Source: Herbaspirillum sp. YR522 (GTDB taxonomy: Bacteria > Pseudomonadota > Gammaproteobacteria > Burkholderiales > Burkholderiaceae_D). Taken from it: 64,000 nt of DNA. A program made the position numbers and the translations under genes. Numbering within the stretch: position 1 is the stretch's first letter; every line of letters begins with the position of its first letter. Shown here one piece after another: positions 17,134-25,880 of the stretch. The DNA is taken from positions 62,001 to 126,000 of the forward strand of contig NZ_AKJA01000017.1 in assembly GCF_000282575.1 (NCBI RefSeq). Direction: 5' to 3'. The notes beneath the pieces were generated by a model, which worked only from the letters and a program-made list of their open reading frames with translations, was not told the origin of the DNA and ran no database searches.

Positions 17134-18108
17134 TCAGCGTGCTCGGGCGTGACAGACGGCAAACCAGCGCTGCGGATCGAACCACATGCGGCAGTCACCG
17201 AAACCGGCGCGCTGGAGCAGGTCGACGATGCCCTCGGGCGAGAACTTATGGCTGTTCTCGGTGTGGATGCGCTCGCCCTGGCGGAACATCCGATGCCCGC
17301 CGTCCCAGCGCACCAGCACATCGTGCCGTGCCTCCAGGTGCATCTCGACGCGTTGCCCGGCAACATTGTAGAAGCCCAGGTGTTGCCAGTGGCGAGCGTT
17401 GAAGTCGGCGCCCAGCAAGCGATTCACATGGTTGAGCAGGTTCAGGTTGAAGGCCGCCGTCACGCCCAGCGCATCGTCATAGGCGGCATCGAGCACGGCC
17501 GAAGGCTTGACCAGGTCCAGACCCAGCAATACCCCTCCGGCCTCGCCCAGCTGCAACGCCTGGCGCATGCGCCGCAGGAATTGCAGTGCCTGGTCGGGAT
17601 CGAAATTGCCCAGCGACGACCCGGGGTAGAAAAACAGGCGGCGCTCGCGCGACACCGTCGCCGGCAGATTGAGCGTACTGGAAAAGTCCTGGGCAATGGC
17701 ATCGATGGCAATGTCGGGAAACTTCTGCCGCAGGTTGGCCACGGCGTCGTGCAGGAAGTCGGCCGAGATGTCGACCGGCACGTATTGCCGCGGCTGCAGC
17801 AACGGGAACAGGCGCGCCGCCTTGGCGCAATTGCCCGCGCCCAGGTCGATCAGTGTCACGCCCTGCCCGACGGTCGCCGCGATGCTGGCCGCATGGGTCT
17901 CGAAGATACCGGCCTCGGTGCGGGTTGGATAATATTCGGGCAGTTCGCAGATCGCCTCGAAGAGCTTGCTGCCTAGCGCATCGTACAGGTACTTGGGCGA
18001 GACTGCGGCCTGCGGCGCCATCAGGCCCGCTTCGAGTTCATCACGAATGGCGGATTCGGAAGGAGCCTGCCAGGTCTGCGGCAGTGCGTGGGCGAGTTGG
18101 GGGGCCAA
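17134..18108 (-). CDS. egtD: L-histidine N(alpha)-methyltransferase EgtD
   Basis: SAM-dependent enzyme that trimethylates histidine to hercynine. The motifs LYDALGSKLFEAICELPEYY and DLGAGNCAKA (SAM site) and the C-terminal HTENSHKFS are characteristic. I choose a TTG start at 18108: AAGGAG lies 6 nt upstream, and the resulting 324 residues match EgtD of other bacteria. An ATG at 18156 adds 16 Cys/Arg-rich residues and has no ribosome binding site. It is first in the egtD-egtB operon. Confidence 0.92.
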   Translation of the reverse strand: MAPQLAHALPQTWQAPSESAIRDELEAGLMAPQAAVSPKYLYDALGSKLFEAICELPEYYPTRTEAGIFETHAASIAATVGQGVTLIDLGAGNCAKAARLFPLLQPRQYVPVDISADFLHDAVANLRQKFPDIAIDAIAQDFSSTLNLPATVSRERRLFFYPGSSLGNFDPDQALQFLRRMRQALQLGEAGGVLLGLDLVKPSAVLDAAYDDALGVTAAFNLNLLNHVNRLLGADFNARHWQHLGFYNVAGQRVEMHLEARHDVLVRWDGGHRMFRQGERIHTENSHKFSPEGIVDLLQRAGFGDCRMWFDPQRWFAVCHARAR

Positions 18109-18337
18109 TCTGGTCTCCTTGCATGGGTTGCAACGTGAGCATTGCCGATTCGACAAGCATTGCAGCGCGGATGCAAGACTGCGCTACACTCTGCGCCAGT
18201 CCGGTTGCGCATGCCACATGCGCAACTTGCATATACTTATCCTGTTATCGACTTTGGCGCACCGTGGTGGTTCAACGCGACGCCGAGTTTTTTAAGCCAG
18301 GCTCATCCGTGGGCCGGCTCAATCCGTGCCCGCCAAC

Positions 18338-20158
18338 ATGTCCTCCACGCCAAGCTCATCCGACGCCAGCCCAGTCCTTGCCCCTTCTTCCCCTGCCCGC
18401 CAAAGCACCTTGGCCGCACTACGCGGGCTGTGGCCGTTCCTGCTACCGTATGGCCGCCAGTTCGCGCTGGCGGCGCTGGCCCTGCTGGTGGCGGCCGGCG
18501 CCACGTTGGCCGTGCCGTACGCCTTCAAGCAGATGATCGACCTGGGTTTCGGTGCCGCCGGCAGTCGCAGCAGCAGTCACATCAACCTGTACTTCCTGGC
18601 CCTGTTCGGCGTGGCCTGCGTGCTGGGGGTGGCCACCGCGCTGCGCTTCTACATGGTGTCCTGGCTGGGCGAGCGGGTCACGGCCGACCTGCGCCGCGCG
18701 GTCTATGCGCATGTGGTCACGCAAAGCCCGGCGTTCTTCGAGACCACCCGCACCGGAGAGGTACTGTCGCGCCTGACCACCGACACCACGCTGATCCAGA
18801 CGCTGGTGGGCACCAGCATCTCGATGGCCCTGCGCAATGCGCTGCTGTTCCTGGGGGCGCTGTGCATGCTGTTCATCACCAGTGTGAAGCTGACCTCGAT
18901 CATCATCGTGCTGCTGGCGGCGGTGGTATTGCCCATCGTCATCTACGGCCGCCGCGTGCGCCGCCTGTCCCGTGATTCGCAGGACCGGGTGGCCGATGCA
19001 TCGGCCATGGCTGGCGAGATCCTCAACGCCATGCCCACCGTGCAGGCCTTTACCCACGAGGACATCGAGGCCCAACGCTTCGGCAGCTCGGTCGAACGCG
19101 CCTTCGAGACGGCCATGCAACGCATTCGCGCCCGCTCGGTGCTGACCGTGGTGGCGATCCTGCTGGTATTCGGCTCCATCGTGTTCGTGCTGTGGCTGGG
19201 TGCGCACGCGGTCATGCAGGGGCGCATGAGCGGCGGCGAGCTGGGCCAGTTCATCCTCTATGCATCGCTGGCCGCAGGCTCGCTGGGGGCATTATCGGAA
19301 GTGATGGGCGATACCCAACGCGCCGCCGGTGCCGCCGAGCGCCTGCTGGAACTGCTGGCGGCGCGTTCGCCGGTGCAATCGGTGCTGCTGCCGGAAAAGC
19401 TGCCGCCGCGTACGGCCAACGGCGCCGCGCTGGCCATCGACCGGGCCAGCTTTCATTACCCGTCGCGCATCGGCAGCAATTCGCTCACCGACTTCTCGCT
19501 GCAGGTGCGCCCGGGCGAGACGGTGGCGGTGGTCGGCCCGTCCGGTGCCGGCAAGACCACGCTGTTCCAGTTGCTGCTGCGCTTCTATGACCCGCAGCAT
19601 GGCGCGATCCGTCTCGACGGCGTGGACATCCGCTACCTGAGCCTGCATGACCTGCGTGAAGCCATCGGCATCGTGCCGCAGGATACGGTGATCTTCTCGG
19701 CCAATGCCATGGAAAACATCCGCTTCGGCCGCCCCGATGCCAGCGATGCAGAAGTGATGGCCGCTGCGCGCATGGCCGCCGCCCATGAATTCATCGAGCG
19801 CCTGCCCGGCGGCTACGACTGCTTCCTGGGAGAACGCGGAGTGCGCCTGTCAGGCGGCCAGCGGCAACGCATCTCGATTGCCCGCGCGCTGCTCAAGAAT
19901 CCACCGTTGCTGTTGCTCGACGAAGCCACCAGCGCGCTCGATGCCGAGTCCGAACGGCTGGTGCAGGCAGCGCTGGAAGCGGCCATGGTCGGTCGTACCA
20001 CGCTGGTCATCGCGCATCGCCTGGCCACCGTGCAGCGGGCCGATCGCATCATCGTGCTGGAACACGGCCAGATCGTCGAGAGCGGCACCCATGCCGAACT
20101 GGTGGCGCGCAATGGGCTCTATGCCAGCCTGGCGGCACTGCAGTTCAATACCCAATGA
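18338..20158 (+). CDS. ABC exporter, permease and ATPase fused (MsbA/LmrA-like)
   Basis: About 606 residues. Six membrane helices lie in the first 320 residues, then a full ATPase domain with Walker A GPSGAGKTT, Q-loop GIVPQDTVIF, signature LSGGQRQR, Walker B LLLLDEATSALD and H-loop IAHRLATV. It belongs to the ABCB-like type I exporters; the cargo (lipid, drug or peptide) cannot be told. The Ser/Pro-rich first 30 residues (SSTPSSSDASPVLAPSSPAR) are a non-conserved tail. The start may be this ATG or a GTG at 18326; neither has a clear ribosome binding site. Confidence 0.88.
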   Translation: MSSTPSSSDASPVLAPSSPARQSTLAALRGLWPFLLPYGRQFALAALALLVAAGATLAVPYAFKQMIDLGFGAAGSRSSSHINLYFLALFGVACVLGVATALRFYMVSWLGERVTADLRRAVYAHVVTQSPAFFETTRTGEVLSRLTTDTTLIQTLVGTSISMALRNALLFLGALCMLFITSVKLTSIIIVLLAAVVLPIVIYGRRVRRLSRDSQDRVADASAMAGEILNAMPTVQAFTHEDIEAQRFGSSVERAFETAMQRIRARSVLTVVAILLVFGSIVFVLWLGAHAVMQGRMSGGELGQFILYASLAAGSLGALSEVMGDTQRAAGAAERLLELLAARSPVQSVLLPEKLPPRTANGAALAIDRASFHYPSRIGSNSLTDFSLQVRPGETVAVVGPSGAGKTTLFQLLLRFYDPQHGAIRLDGVDIRYLSLHDLREAIGIVPQDTVIFSANAMENIRFGRPDASDAEVMAAARMAAAHEFIERLPGGYDCFLGERGVRLSGGQRQRISIARALLKNPPLLLLDEATSALDAESERLVQAALEAAMVGRTTLVIAHRLATVQRADRIIVLEHGQIVESGTHAELVARNGLYASLAALQFNTQ

Positions 20159-20242
20159 GAGTGCCGGCGCATTGTTTCAAAATCCAATAGACTGCTGCTT
20201 CGCATCAAACAACAACAAGCCAGCCAACCATTGGAGCAAACC

Positions 20243-21361
20243 ATGACCAGCCACCTGTTCTCGCCGCTGACCCTGCGCGGCCTCACCCTGCCCAACCGCA
20301 TCGCCGTCTCGCCCATGTGCCAGTACTCGGCCGAGGACGGGCTTGCCAACGACTGGCACCTGGTCCACCTGGGCAGTCGCGCCGTGGGCGGGGCCGGCCT
20401 GGTGATCGTGGAAGCCACCGCGGTAGTGGCCGAAGGACGGATCACCGCCGCCGACCTCGGCATCTGGAAGGACGAACACATCGCGCCGTTGCAACGCATC
20501 ACCCGCTTCATCGAGCAGCAGGGTTCGGTGCCGGGCATCCAGTTGGCGCATGCCGGACGCAAGGCCAGTGCCAAGCGGCCCTGGGACGGCACGCCCGGCA
20601 GCGTCCCGGTGGCCGAAGGCGGATGGTTGCCCAGCGCACCCTCGGCACTGGCGTTCGATGAGGGCTATACCGAGCCGCTGGCGCTCGAGGCGGCGCAGAT
20701 CGGTCAACTCATCGATGCCTTCGTCAGTGCCACGCAACGGGCACATGCGGCCGGCTTCAAGGTGATCGAGTTGCACGGCGCACACGGTTACCTGGGCCAC
20801 GAATTCCTGTCGCCGCTGAGCAATCACCGCACCGATCAATATGGCGGCAGCTTCGAGAACCGGATCCGCTTCCTGCTTGAGCTGACCACCGCAGTCCGCG
20901 CGGCCTGGCCGCAAGAGCTGCCCCTGCTGGTGCGCCTGTCGGCCACCGACTGGGCCGAAGGCGGATGGACTGTCGACGACACCGTGGCGCTGGCGGCGCG
21001 CCTACGCCAGGCCGGGGTCGACCTGGTCGATGTGTCCAGTGGCGGCAACCTGCCCAGCGCGCCGATTCCGGTGGGCCCGGGCTACCAGACCGGCTTTGCC
21101 GCCCGGGTCAAGGCGCAAGCCGGCATCGCCAGCGGTGCCGTGGGCATGATCACCGACGCCATCCAGGCCGAGCACATCCTGCGTACCGGCCAGGCCGACC
21201 TGGTGCTGTTGGCGCGCGAACTGTTGCGCGACCCGTACTGGCCGTTGCATGCGGCCAAGGAGCTGCGCGACGATGTCGCCTGGCCGCCGCAATACGTGCG
21301 CGCGGCATCGAGCAAGACCCCGCTTCGCGCGGATGTCGACTACGGCGAACGCGCCCGCTGA
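20243..21361 (+). CDS. Old Yellow Enzyme family NADH:flavin oxidoreductase (YqjM/NamA-like)
   Basis: FMN enzyme reducing activated C=C bonds of enones, nitro compounds and similar electrophiles with NAD(P)H. The 372-residue TIM-barrel protein starts MTSHLFSPLTLRGLTLPNRI. The active-site SPMCQYSAEDG has the Cys typical of the YqjM subgroup. HGAHGYLGHEFLSPLSN carries phosphate/FMN contacts. The start at 20243 is set by GGAG 6 nt upstream. A strong bidirectional terminator follows. Physiological substrate unknown. Confidence 0.92.
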   Translation: MTSHLFSPLTLRGLTLPNRIAVSPMCQYSAEDGLANDWHLVHLGSRAVGGAGLVIVEATAVVAEGRITAADLGIWKDEHIAPLQRITRFIEQQGSVPGIQLAHAGRKASAKRPWDGTPGSVPVAEGGWLPSAPSALAFDEGYTEPLALEAAQIGQLIDAFVSATQRAHAAGFKVIELHGAHGYLGHEFLSPLSNHRTDQYGGSFENRIRFLLELTTAVRAAWPQELPLLVRLSATDWAEGGWTVDDTVALAARLRQAGVDLVDVSSGGNLPSAPIPVGPGYQTGFAARVKAQAGIASGAVGMITDAIQAEHILRTGQADLVLLARELLRDPYWPLHAAKELRDDVAWPPQYVRAASSKTPLRADVDYGERAR

Positions 21362-21376
21362 ACCCAGCCGTCGCCC

Positions 21377-21418
21377 AAAAAAAATTGGCCGCCCTTTGCA
21401 GGAGCGGCCAATTTTTTT
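21377..21418. terminator. Bidirectional terminator OYE / dedA
   Basis: A-run, TTGGCCGC (21385-21392), 11-nt loop, GCGGCCAA (21404-21411), T-run. It lies between convergent genes and can work in both directions. Confidence 0.92.
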
Positions 21419-21430
21419 ATGCCAGTGCGC

Positions 21431-22072
21431 TCAGTTGGCGCGGCGACGTGCGCGGAAATACTCGATCACGCCCGGCAGTACCGACAGGATCACGATGGCC
21501 ACGATCAGCAGGCTCAGGTTCTTCTTGACGATGGGCAGGTTGCCGAAGAAATAACCGGCGTACGAAAAACTGGCGACCCAGGCGATCCCGCCGACCACGT
21601 TGTAGAGGAAGAACTTGGGATAGGTCATCGCCCCCACGCCGGCGACGAACGGCGCGAAGGTCCGCACGATGGGGGCAAAGCGGGCGATGATGATGGTCTT
21701 GCCGCCATGCTTTTCATAGAAGGCGTGGGTCTTGTCCAGGTACTCCTTCTTGAACACGCGCGAGTTGGGGTTCTCGAACACCTTGGCCCCCAGCAGCTTG
21801 CCGATCTGGTAATTGGTGCTGTCGCCGAGGATGGCCGCCACGATCAGCGTGAGCACCATCAGGTTGATGTCGTAGGCGCCGGTGGCGGCGATGGCGCCGG
21901 TCACGAACAGCAGCGAATCGCCCGGCAGGATCGGCATGACCACCAGTCCGGTCTCGCAGAAGATGATCAGGAACAGGATCAGGAACAACCAGGGGCCATA
22001 GGCCACTGCGAGCTCCGACAGGTGGCGGTCGATATGCAGGATGAAATCGACCAGAAAGAGAATGATGTCCAT
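21431..22072 (-). CDS. DedA family inner-membrane protein
   Basis: 213 residues with several hydrophobic segments. [20 protein letters not shown] and [19 protein letters not shown] carry the conserved DedA acidic and Arg residues. Members such as YqjA/YghB are proton-coupled lipid (undecaprenyl phosphate or phospholipid) flippases or scramblases needed for membrane homeostasis. The C-terminus RARRRAN is basic and cytoplasmic. Confidence 0.9.
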   Translation of the reverse strand: MDIILFLVDFILHIDRHLSELAVAYGPWLFLILFLIIFCETGLVVMPILPGDSLLFVTGAIAATGAYDINLMVLTLIVAAILGDSTNYQIGKLLGAKVFENPNSRVFKKEYLDKTHAFYEKHGGKTIIIARFAPIVRTFAPFVAGVGAMTYPKFFLYNVVGGIAWVASFSYAGYFFGNLPIVKKNLSLLIVAIVILSVLPGVIEYFRARRRAN

Positions 22073-22256
22073 GGTGCTCGCGTGGTTGATAAAAATGGCA
22101 TTGTATCAACAGCCCGACGCAAACCCCGCGCTGCCGCATCGCAGCGGTCCCGCTGACCTAAACTTACTCGTCTTTACCAGCTGCGCACTCCATGTTGCGA
22201 CGCCATGTCCGATATCAAAAACATGCGGGCGCGGGCCCGTCTAAATGGAGATGACC

Positions 22257-22532
22257 ATGGTGAAGATGATGGAAAAATTGCTCGATATGCTGCCCCTGGC
22301 CGCAGCCGGCGGTGCGCTGGTGGCGCTGGCCTGCGTATTCTCGGCGAGCCTGCGCGAGACGCTGCGCCAGGCCGATCTGGACCTGCTGGCCGGTGCCGTG
22401 GCGCTGTTGCCGCTGGTGGCCGCGCTGTTGGCGTTTTCGCTGGGCGCGCACCCGCGCCGCCAGCAACGGCGCGAAGCCATCCACCGCAGCGCCCGGCTGC
22501 ACGCCACCTACGATATCGACCCGCGCGGCTGA
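22257..22532 (+). CDS. Small membrane protein of unknown function
   Basis: 91 residues: MVKMMEKLLDMLPLAAAGGA, two hydrophobic segments (about 12-30 and 45-63) and a basic tail HPRRQQRREAIHRSARL. The start at 22257 is chosen because GGAG (22247-22250) lies 6 nt upstream; an ATG at 22245 is also in frame. I do not recognise a family. Codon use and hydrophobicity pattern look genuine. Confidence 0.6.
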   Translation: MVKMMEKLLDMLPLAAAGGALVALACVFSASLRETLRQADLDLLAGAVALLPLVAALLAFSLGAHPRRQQRREAIHRSARLHATYDIDPRG

Positions 22533-22565
22533 ATCGCTACCCGACTCGATGCATCAGTGCCGGGT

Positions 22566-23276
22566 TCAGTCGGGCAAGCCGTCGCCCGCCAGGATCATGT
22601 CGGCGGCGCTGAGCAGGTCACCGGCCAGGCCTTCACGCGCCAGGGCCGCCGAATGCTGCTGCAGGCCCTTGAGCAAGACACCGTGATGCAACAGCGCCGG
22701 TGCTTCCGACAGCCGGCGCGAGCCGGCGCGCAGATCGAGATTGATCACCGGGCCGACCTGCAGCCACAGCCCCTCGATCAAGGTGACCAGGGTGGGCATG
22801 CCCGAGCCCTGGTAGGCCGCGAAGTGCAGTTGCTTGTTCTGGCGGATGATCACGTCCACATTGGGCGTCTTGCGATGCATCTCGACGCACAGGCTATCGT
22901 GCAGCGAGGCCACCATGGCCAGGCCCCGCTCGTCAATATGCAGTGCCGCATGCTCGACCGCAAGGCCTTCGAGCGCCAGCCGGATCTTGAGCAATTCACG
23001 AAATTTACCCTTGGTCATCAACGGCACCCGCATGGCGCGATTGGGCAGGATCTCCAGCGCCCCTTCGGCCGCCAGTTGCCGCACCGCCTCTCGCACCGGC
23101 ATGGGACTGGTGCCGAGCGCATCGGCCAGCCCCTTCAAGGTCAGCTTCTGGCCGGGCCGCACCTGGCCGGCCTGGATCAGTTCGCACAGGTCGCGATAGA
23201 CCCGCTCGGATAAGGTGGCGTGCTCGATCTTGCGCACTTGCGACAGGTCGGCGAGCAGGCTCTGGGGCATGGACAT
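22566..23276 (-). CDS. GntR family regulator, FCD (FadR) class
   Basis: 236 residues. The N-terminal winged helix (LSERVYRDLCELIQAGQVRP ... LADALGTSPMPVREAVRQL) is typical GntR. The all-helical C-terminal FCD domain has the metal/acid-binding His pattern (KQLHFAAYQGSG). It is divergent from the downstream transport/catabolic operon, and its likely role is to sense that operon's acid substrate. An imperfect palindrome between the two genes is the probable operator. Confidence 0.88.
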   Translation of the reverse strand: MSMPQSLLADLSQVRKIEHATLSERVYRDLCELIQAGQVRPGQKLTLKGLADALGTSPMPVREAVRQLAAEGALEILPNRAMRVPLMTKGKFRELLKIRLALEGLAVEHAALHIDERGLAMVASLHDSLCVEMHRKTPNVDVIIRQNKQLHFAAYQGSGMPTLVTLIEGLWLQVGPVINLDLRAGSRRLSEAPALLHHGVLLKGLQQHSAALAREGLAGDLLSAADMILAGDGLPD

Positions 23277-23352
23277 AGGTGAAAATTTTCGTGGATTATA
23301 TTCGCCGACCGGTGATGCCTAGCCGCTTGACGTCATCAATTCTATCCAATAC

Positions 23353-23371
23353 ATTTGATCACATGTCAAAT
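23353..23371. promoter_or_regulatory. Candidate GntR operator
   Basis: ATTTGA-7 nt-TCAAAT, a 6-bp inverted repeat in the AT-rich middle of the divergent intergenic region. Its size fits FCD-GntR sites, though the half-sites are not the standard TGGT/ACCA. Binding by the neighbouring regulator is inferred. Confidence 0.45.
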
Positions 23372-23528
23372 AAATGGCATCCGCGATGATAAAGACACGC
23401 ATCGCGCGCAAAAGATCAGAGACATTCCGGGCATCGCCCATCCCGCACGGCCGCACATCCATAGCCCGACAAAAACAGCAGTTTCCACGAGACACCGGCG
23501 AACGCCGGACAATTAGGAGGATTGCATC

Positions 23529-24791
23529 ATGGAGCATGACAACGGCAAGCCCGATTCATCGCAGCGTCGCACCGTGCTCAAGGCCGGCGTAGCCGCCGCC
23601 TCGGCATCGGTGCTCGGCTTTCCCGCCATCGTGCGGGCGCAGTCCGACAAGATCATCATCGGCCACCTGACCCCGCGCACCGGTTTTCTCGGTCCCATGG
23701 GCGAATACGCCGTCATGAGCATCAACCTGGCGGTGGAAGAACAGAACAAGGCAGGCGGCCTGCTGGGACGCCAGCTCACGCTGATCTCGGAAGACTCGGT
23801 CAATCCGCCCACCGCGTCGAGCAAGGCGCAACGCCTGCTCGAACGCGACGGCGCCGCGGTGCTGATCGGCGAGATCTCGTCGGCCTCGGCGCTGGGTATC
23901 GCGCAAGTGGCCCAGCGCAACAAGAAACTGTTCATGAACACCGGTTGCAACTCGGACGAGTTGCGCGGCAAGAGCTGCAATCGTTTTGCGTTCCACATCG
24001 AGGCCGCCAACTCGACCTATGTGAAGGCCTGTGGCCGGGTCCTGCTGCAAGACGGCCTGATCAAGGGCAAGAAGCTCTACGCGCTGACCGCCGACTACGC
24101 CTTCGGCCACGATCTGCTGCGCACCGCCAAGGTATTCGTCTCGGCCAACGGCGGCACCATCACCCACGACGAACTGGTGCCCACCGACGCCACCGATTTC
24201 AGTCCTTACCTGCTCAAGATCCGCCAGGCCAAGCCTGACCTGGTGATTTCCAACCTGGCCGGCAACCAGATCACCAACTTCATCAAGCAATACGCCGAAT
24301 TCGGCCTGCCGTTTCCGATGTCGGGCTTCGGCTTCGATACCGTGGCCGCCTGGGGCGCCGGTGCCGACAACTTCGCCGGCACCTGGCCCACTACCTGGCA
24401 TCACGACGTCAACTCGCCCTCGGCCAAGGCATTCGTCGCCGCCTTCGTCAAGAAGTACGGCAAGCCGCCAGAGAACCAGGCCTGGGGTGAATACGTGGCG
24501 TTCCGCTCGATGGTGCAAGCCATCACCGAGACCAGGTCGCTCGACACCATGAAACTGATCGACTACTTCGAGAAAGGCGCCGAGATCGACGTCCTGAAGG
24601 GCCGCAAGGGAAGCTACCGCGCCTGGGACCACCAATTGCTGCAGGAGATGTACACCATCTCACCCAAGGCCAAGGGCAAGTCCAAGGACCAGTGGGACTT
24701 CCTGCAACTGGGTGCATCGGTGCCGGGGGCCGCCGAATCGCTGGAGGTGCTGGCGCCGACGATGCAAGAGAACGCCTGCAAGTTCACCTGA
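23529..24791 (+). CDS. Branched-chain amino acid-type ABC substrate-binding protein
   Basis: Periplasmic binding protein, 420 residues. SSQRRTVLKAGVAAAS has a twin-arginine-like start with hydrophobic stretch and cleavage near VRAQSDK, so it may use the Tat route. The body (IIIGHLTPRTGFLGPMGEYA, then DDEL/YAFGHD-type lobes) is the LivJ/Peripla_BP_6 fold. These proteins bind amino acids, amides, urea or aromatic acids. AGGAGG lies 10 nt upstream. It is first gene of the operon with transporter, dehydrogenases and a cleavage enzyme, which suggests a beta-hydroxy or beta-keto acid ligand. Confidence 0.88.
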   Translation: MEHDNGKPDSSQRRTVLKAGVAAASASVLGFPAIVRAQSDKIIIGHLTPRTGFLGPMGEYAVMSINLAVEEQNKAGGLLGRQLTLISEDSVNPPTASSKAQRLLERDGAAVLIGEISSASALGIAQVAQRNKKLFMNTGCNSDELRGKSCNRFAFHIEAANSTYVKACGRVLLQDGLIKGKKLYALTADYAFGHDLLRTAKVFVSANGGTITHDELVPTDATDFSPYLLKIRQAKPDLVISNLAGNQITNFIKQYAEFGLPFPMSGFGFDTVAAWGAGADNFAGTWPTTWHHDVNSPSAKAFVAAFVKKYGKPPENQAWGEYVAFRSMVQAITETRSLDTMKLIDYFEKGAEIDVLKGRKGSYRAWDHQLLQEMYTISPKAKGKSKDQWDFLQLGASVPGAAESLEVLAPTMQENACKFT

Positions 24792-24996
24792 CGCGGCCCG
24801 GCCGCAGTCGTCCTTGCCGATGCCGGGACGCCCCGACCGATCCCTATCCTCGTTGAGCTGCGCGGCGCCATCCGTCTCGCTGGCCCGTTCCGGGCCGGGA
24901 TGCCGGCATGGTGGCCATCCCCTGCGCCGTCGTCCCGACCGCGTCCGGCCCGGTCGACGGCAGCTTTCGCGTGGCATCACCCCTGGCGGAGTTTCA

Positions 24997-25872
24997 ATGC
25001 AACTTGTCTTCCTGCTGGAACAAATACTCAACGGCCTACTGGTCGGTGGCTATTACCTGCTCATCGCGCTGGGCCTGTCGCTCATCTTCAGCCTGGGCGG
25101 CATCGTCAATCTGGCGCACGGTGCGTTCTATGCCATCGGCGCCTATCTCGCCGTCGAGATTACCAAGCACCTGGGTTTCAGCGGTGCGCTGCTGCTGTCG
25201 CCGATGCTGGTGGCGCTGTTGGGCATCCTGTTCGAACGCTTCCTGCTGCGTCGTTTCTACTCGGCCGACCCGATCCTGGGACTGCTGCTGACCTTCGGCC
25301 TGGCGATGGTGGCCGAGCAGGTGATCCGCATCGTCTGGGGCGCCTCGCCGCTGCCGGCCTCGATCCCGTCGGCCTTCAAGGGCCAGGTCGTCCTGGGCGA
25401 CTTCATGTACTCCAAGTACCGCCTGCTGATGCTGGCCACGGTGCTGCTGGCGCTGACGCTGATCTGGCTGCTGCTCAACAAGACCGCGTTCGGGCGCGTG
25501 GTGCGCGCCGGCGTGCAAAAGCCCGACATGGTGGCCGTGCTGGGCATCAAGCTGCAGCCCTACATGACGGCCATCGTGATGCTGGGCGTGGGGCTGGCGG
25601 CGCTGGCCGGGGTGCTGTTCGCACCGATCTCGGGGGTACATCCGGCCATGGGTGCCGAAATCATGACGGCCGCCTTCGTGGTGGTGGTCATCGGCGGGTT
25701 GGGCAGTTTCTGGGGCGTGGTGCTGGCGGCGGTGCTGGTGGGTGTGGTGCGCGGCGTGACGATCCAGTTCTACGCCCCCGCCGGCGAAGCCTCGATGTAC
25801 CTGCTGATGTTGCTGGTGTTGATCTTCCGTCCGCGCGGCCTGCTCGGCGAGCGCATCGAACGCTTTGAATGA
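24997..25872 (+). CDS. livH: LivH-like ABC permease
   Basis: 291 residues beginning MQLVFLLEQILNGLLVGGYY, the standard LivH N-terminus, followed by SLIFSLGGIVNLAHGAFYAI and at least seven more hydrophobic segments. The start is set by a GGAG 5-6 nt upstream. Forms the inner-membrane pore with the LivM part of the next protein. Its stop overlaps an in-frame ATG of the fusion gene at 25869. Confidence 0.92.
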   Translation: MQLVFLLEQILNGLLVGGYYLLIALGLSLIFSLGGIVNLAHGAFYAIGAYLAVEITKHLGFSGALLLSPMLVALLGILFERFLLRRFYSADPILGLLLTFGLAMVAEQVIRIVWGASPLPASIPSAFKGQVVLGDFMYSKYRLLMLATVLLALTLIWLLLNKTAFGRVVRAGVQKPDMVAVLGIKLQPYMTAIVMLGVGLAALAGVLFAPISGVHPAMGAEIMTAAFVVVVIGGLGSFWGVVLAAVLVGVVRGVTIQFYAPAGEASMYLLMLLVLIFRPRGLLGERIERFE

Positions 25873-25880
25873 GGCAGCGC

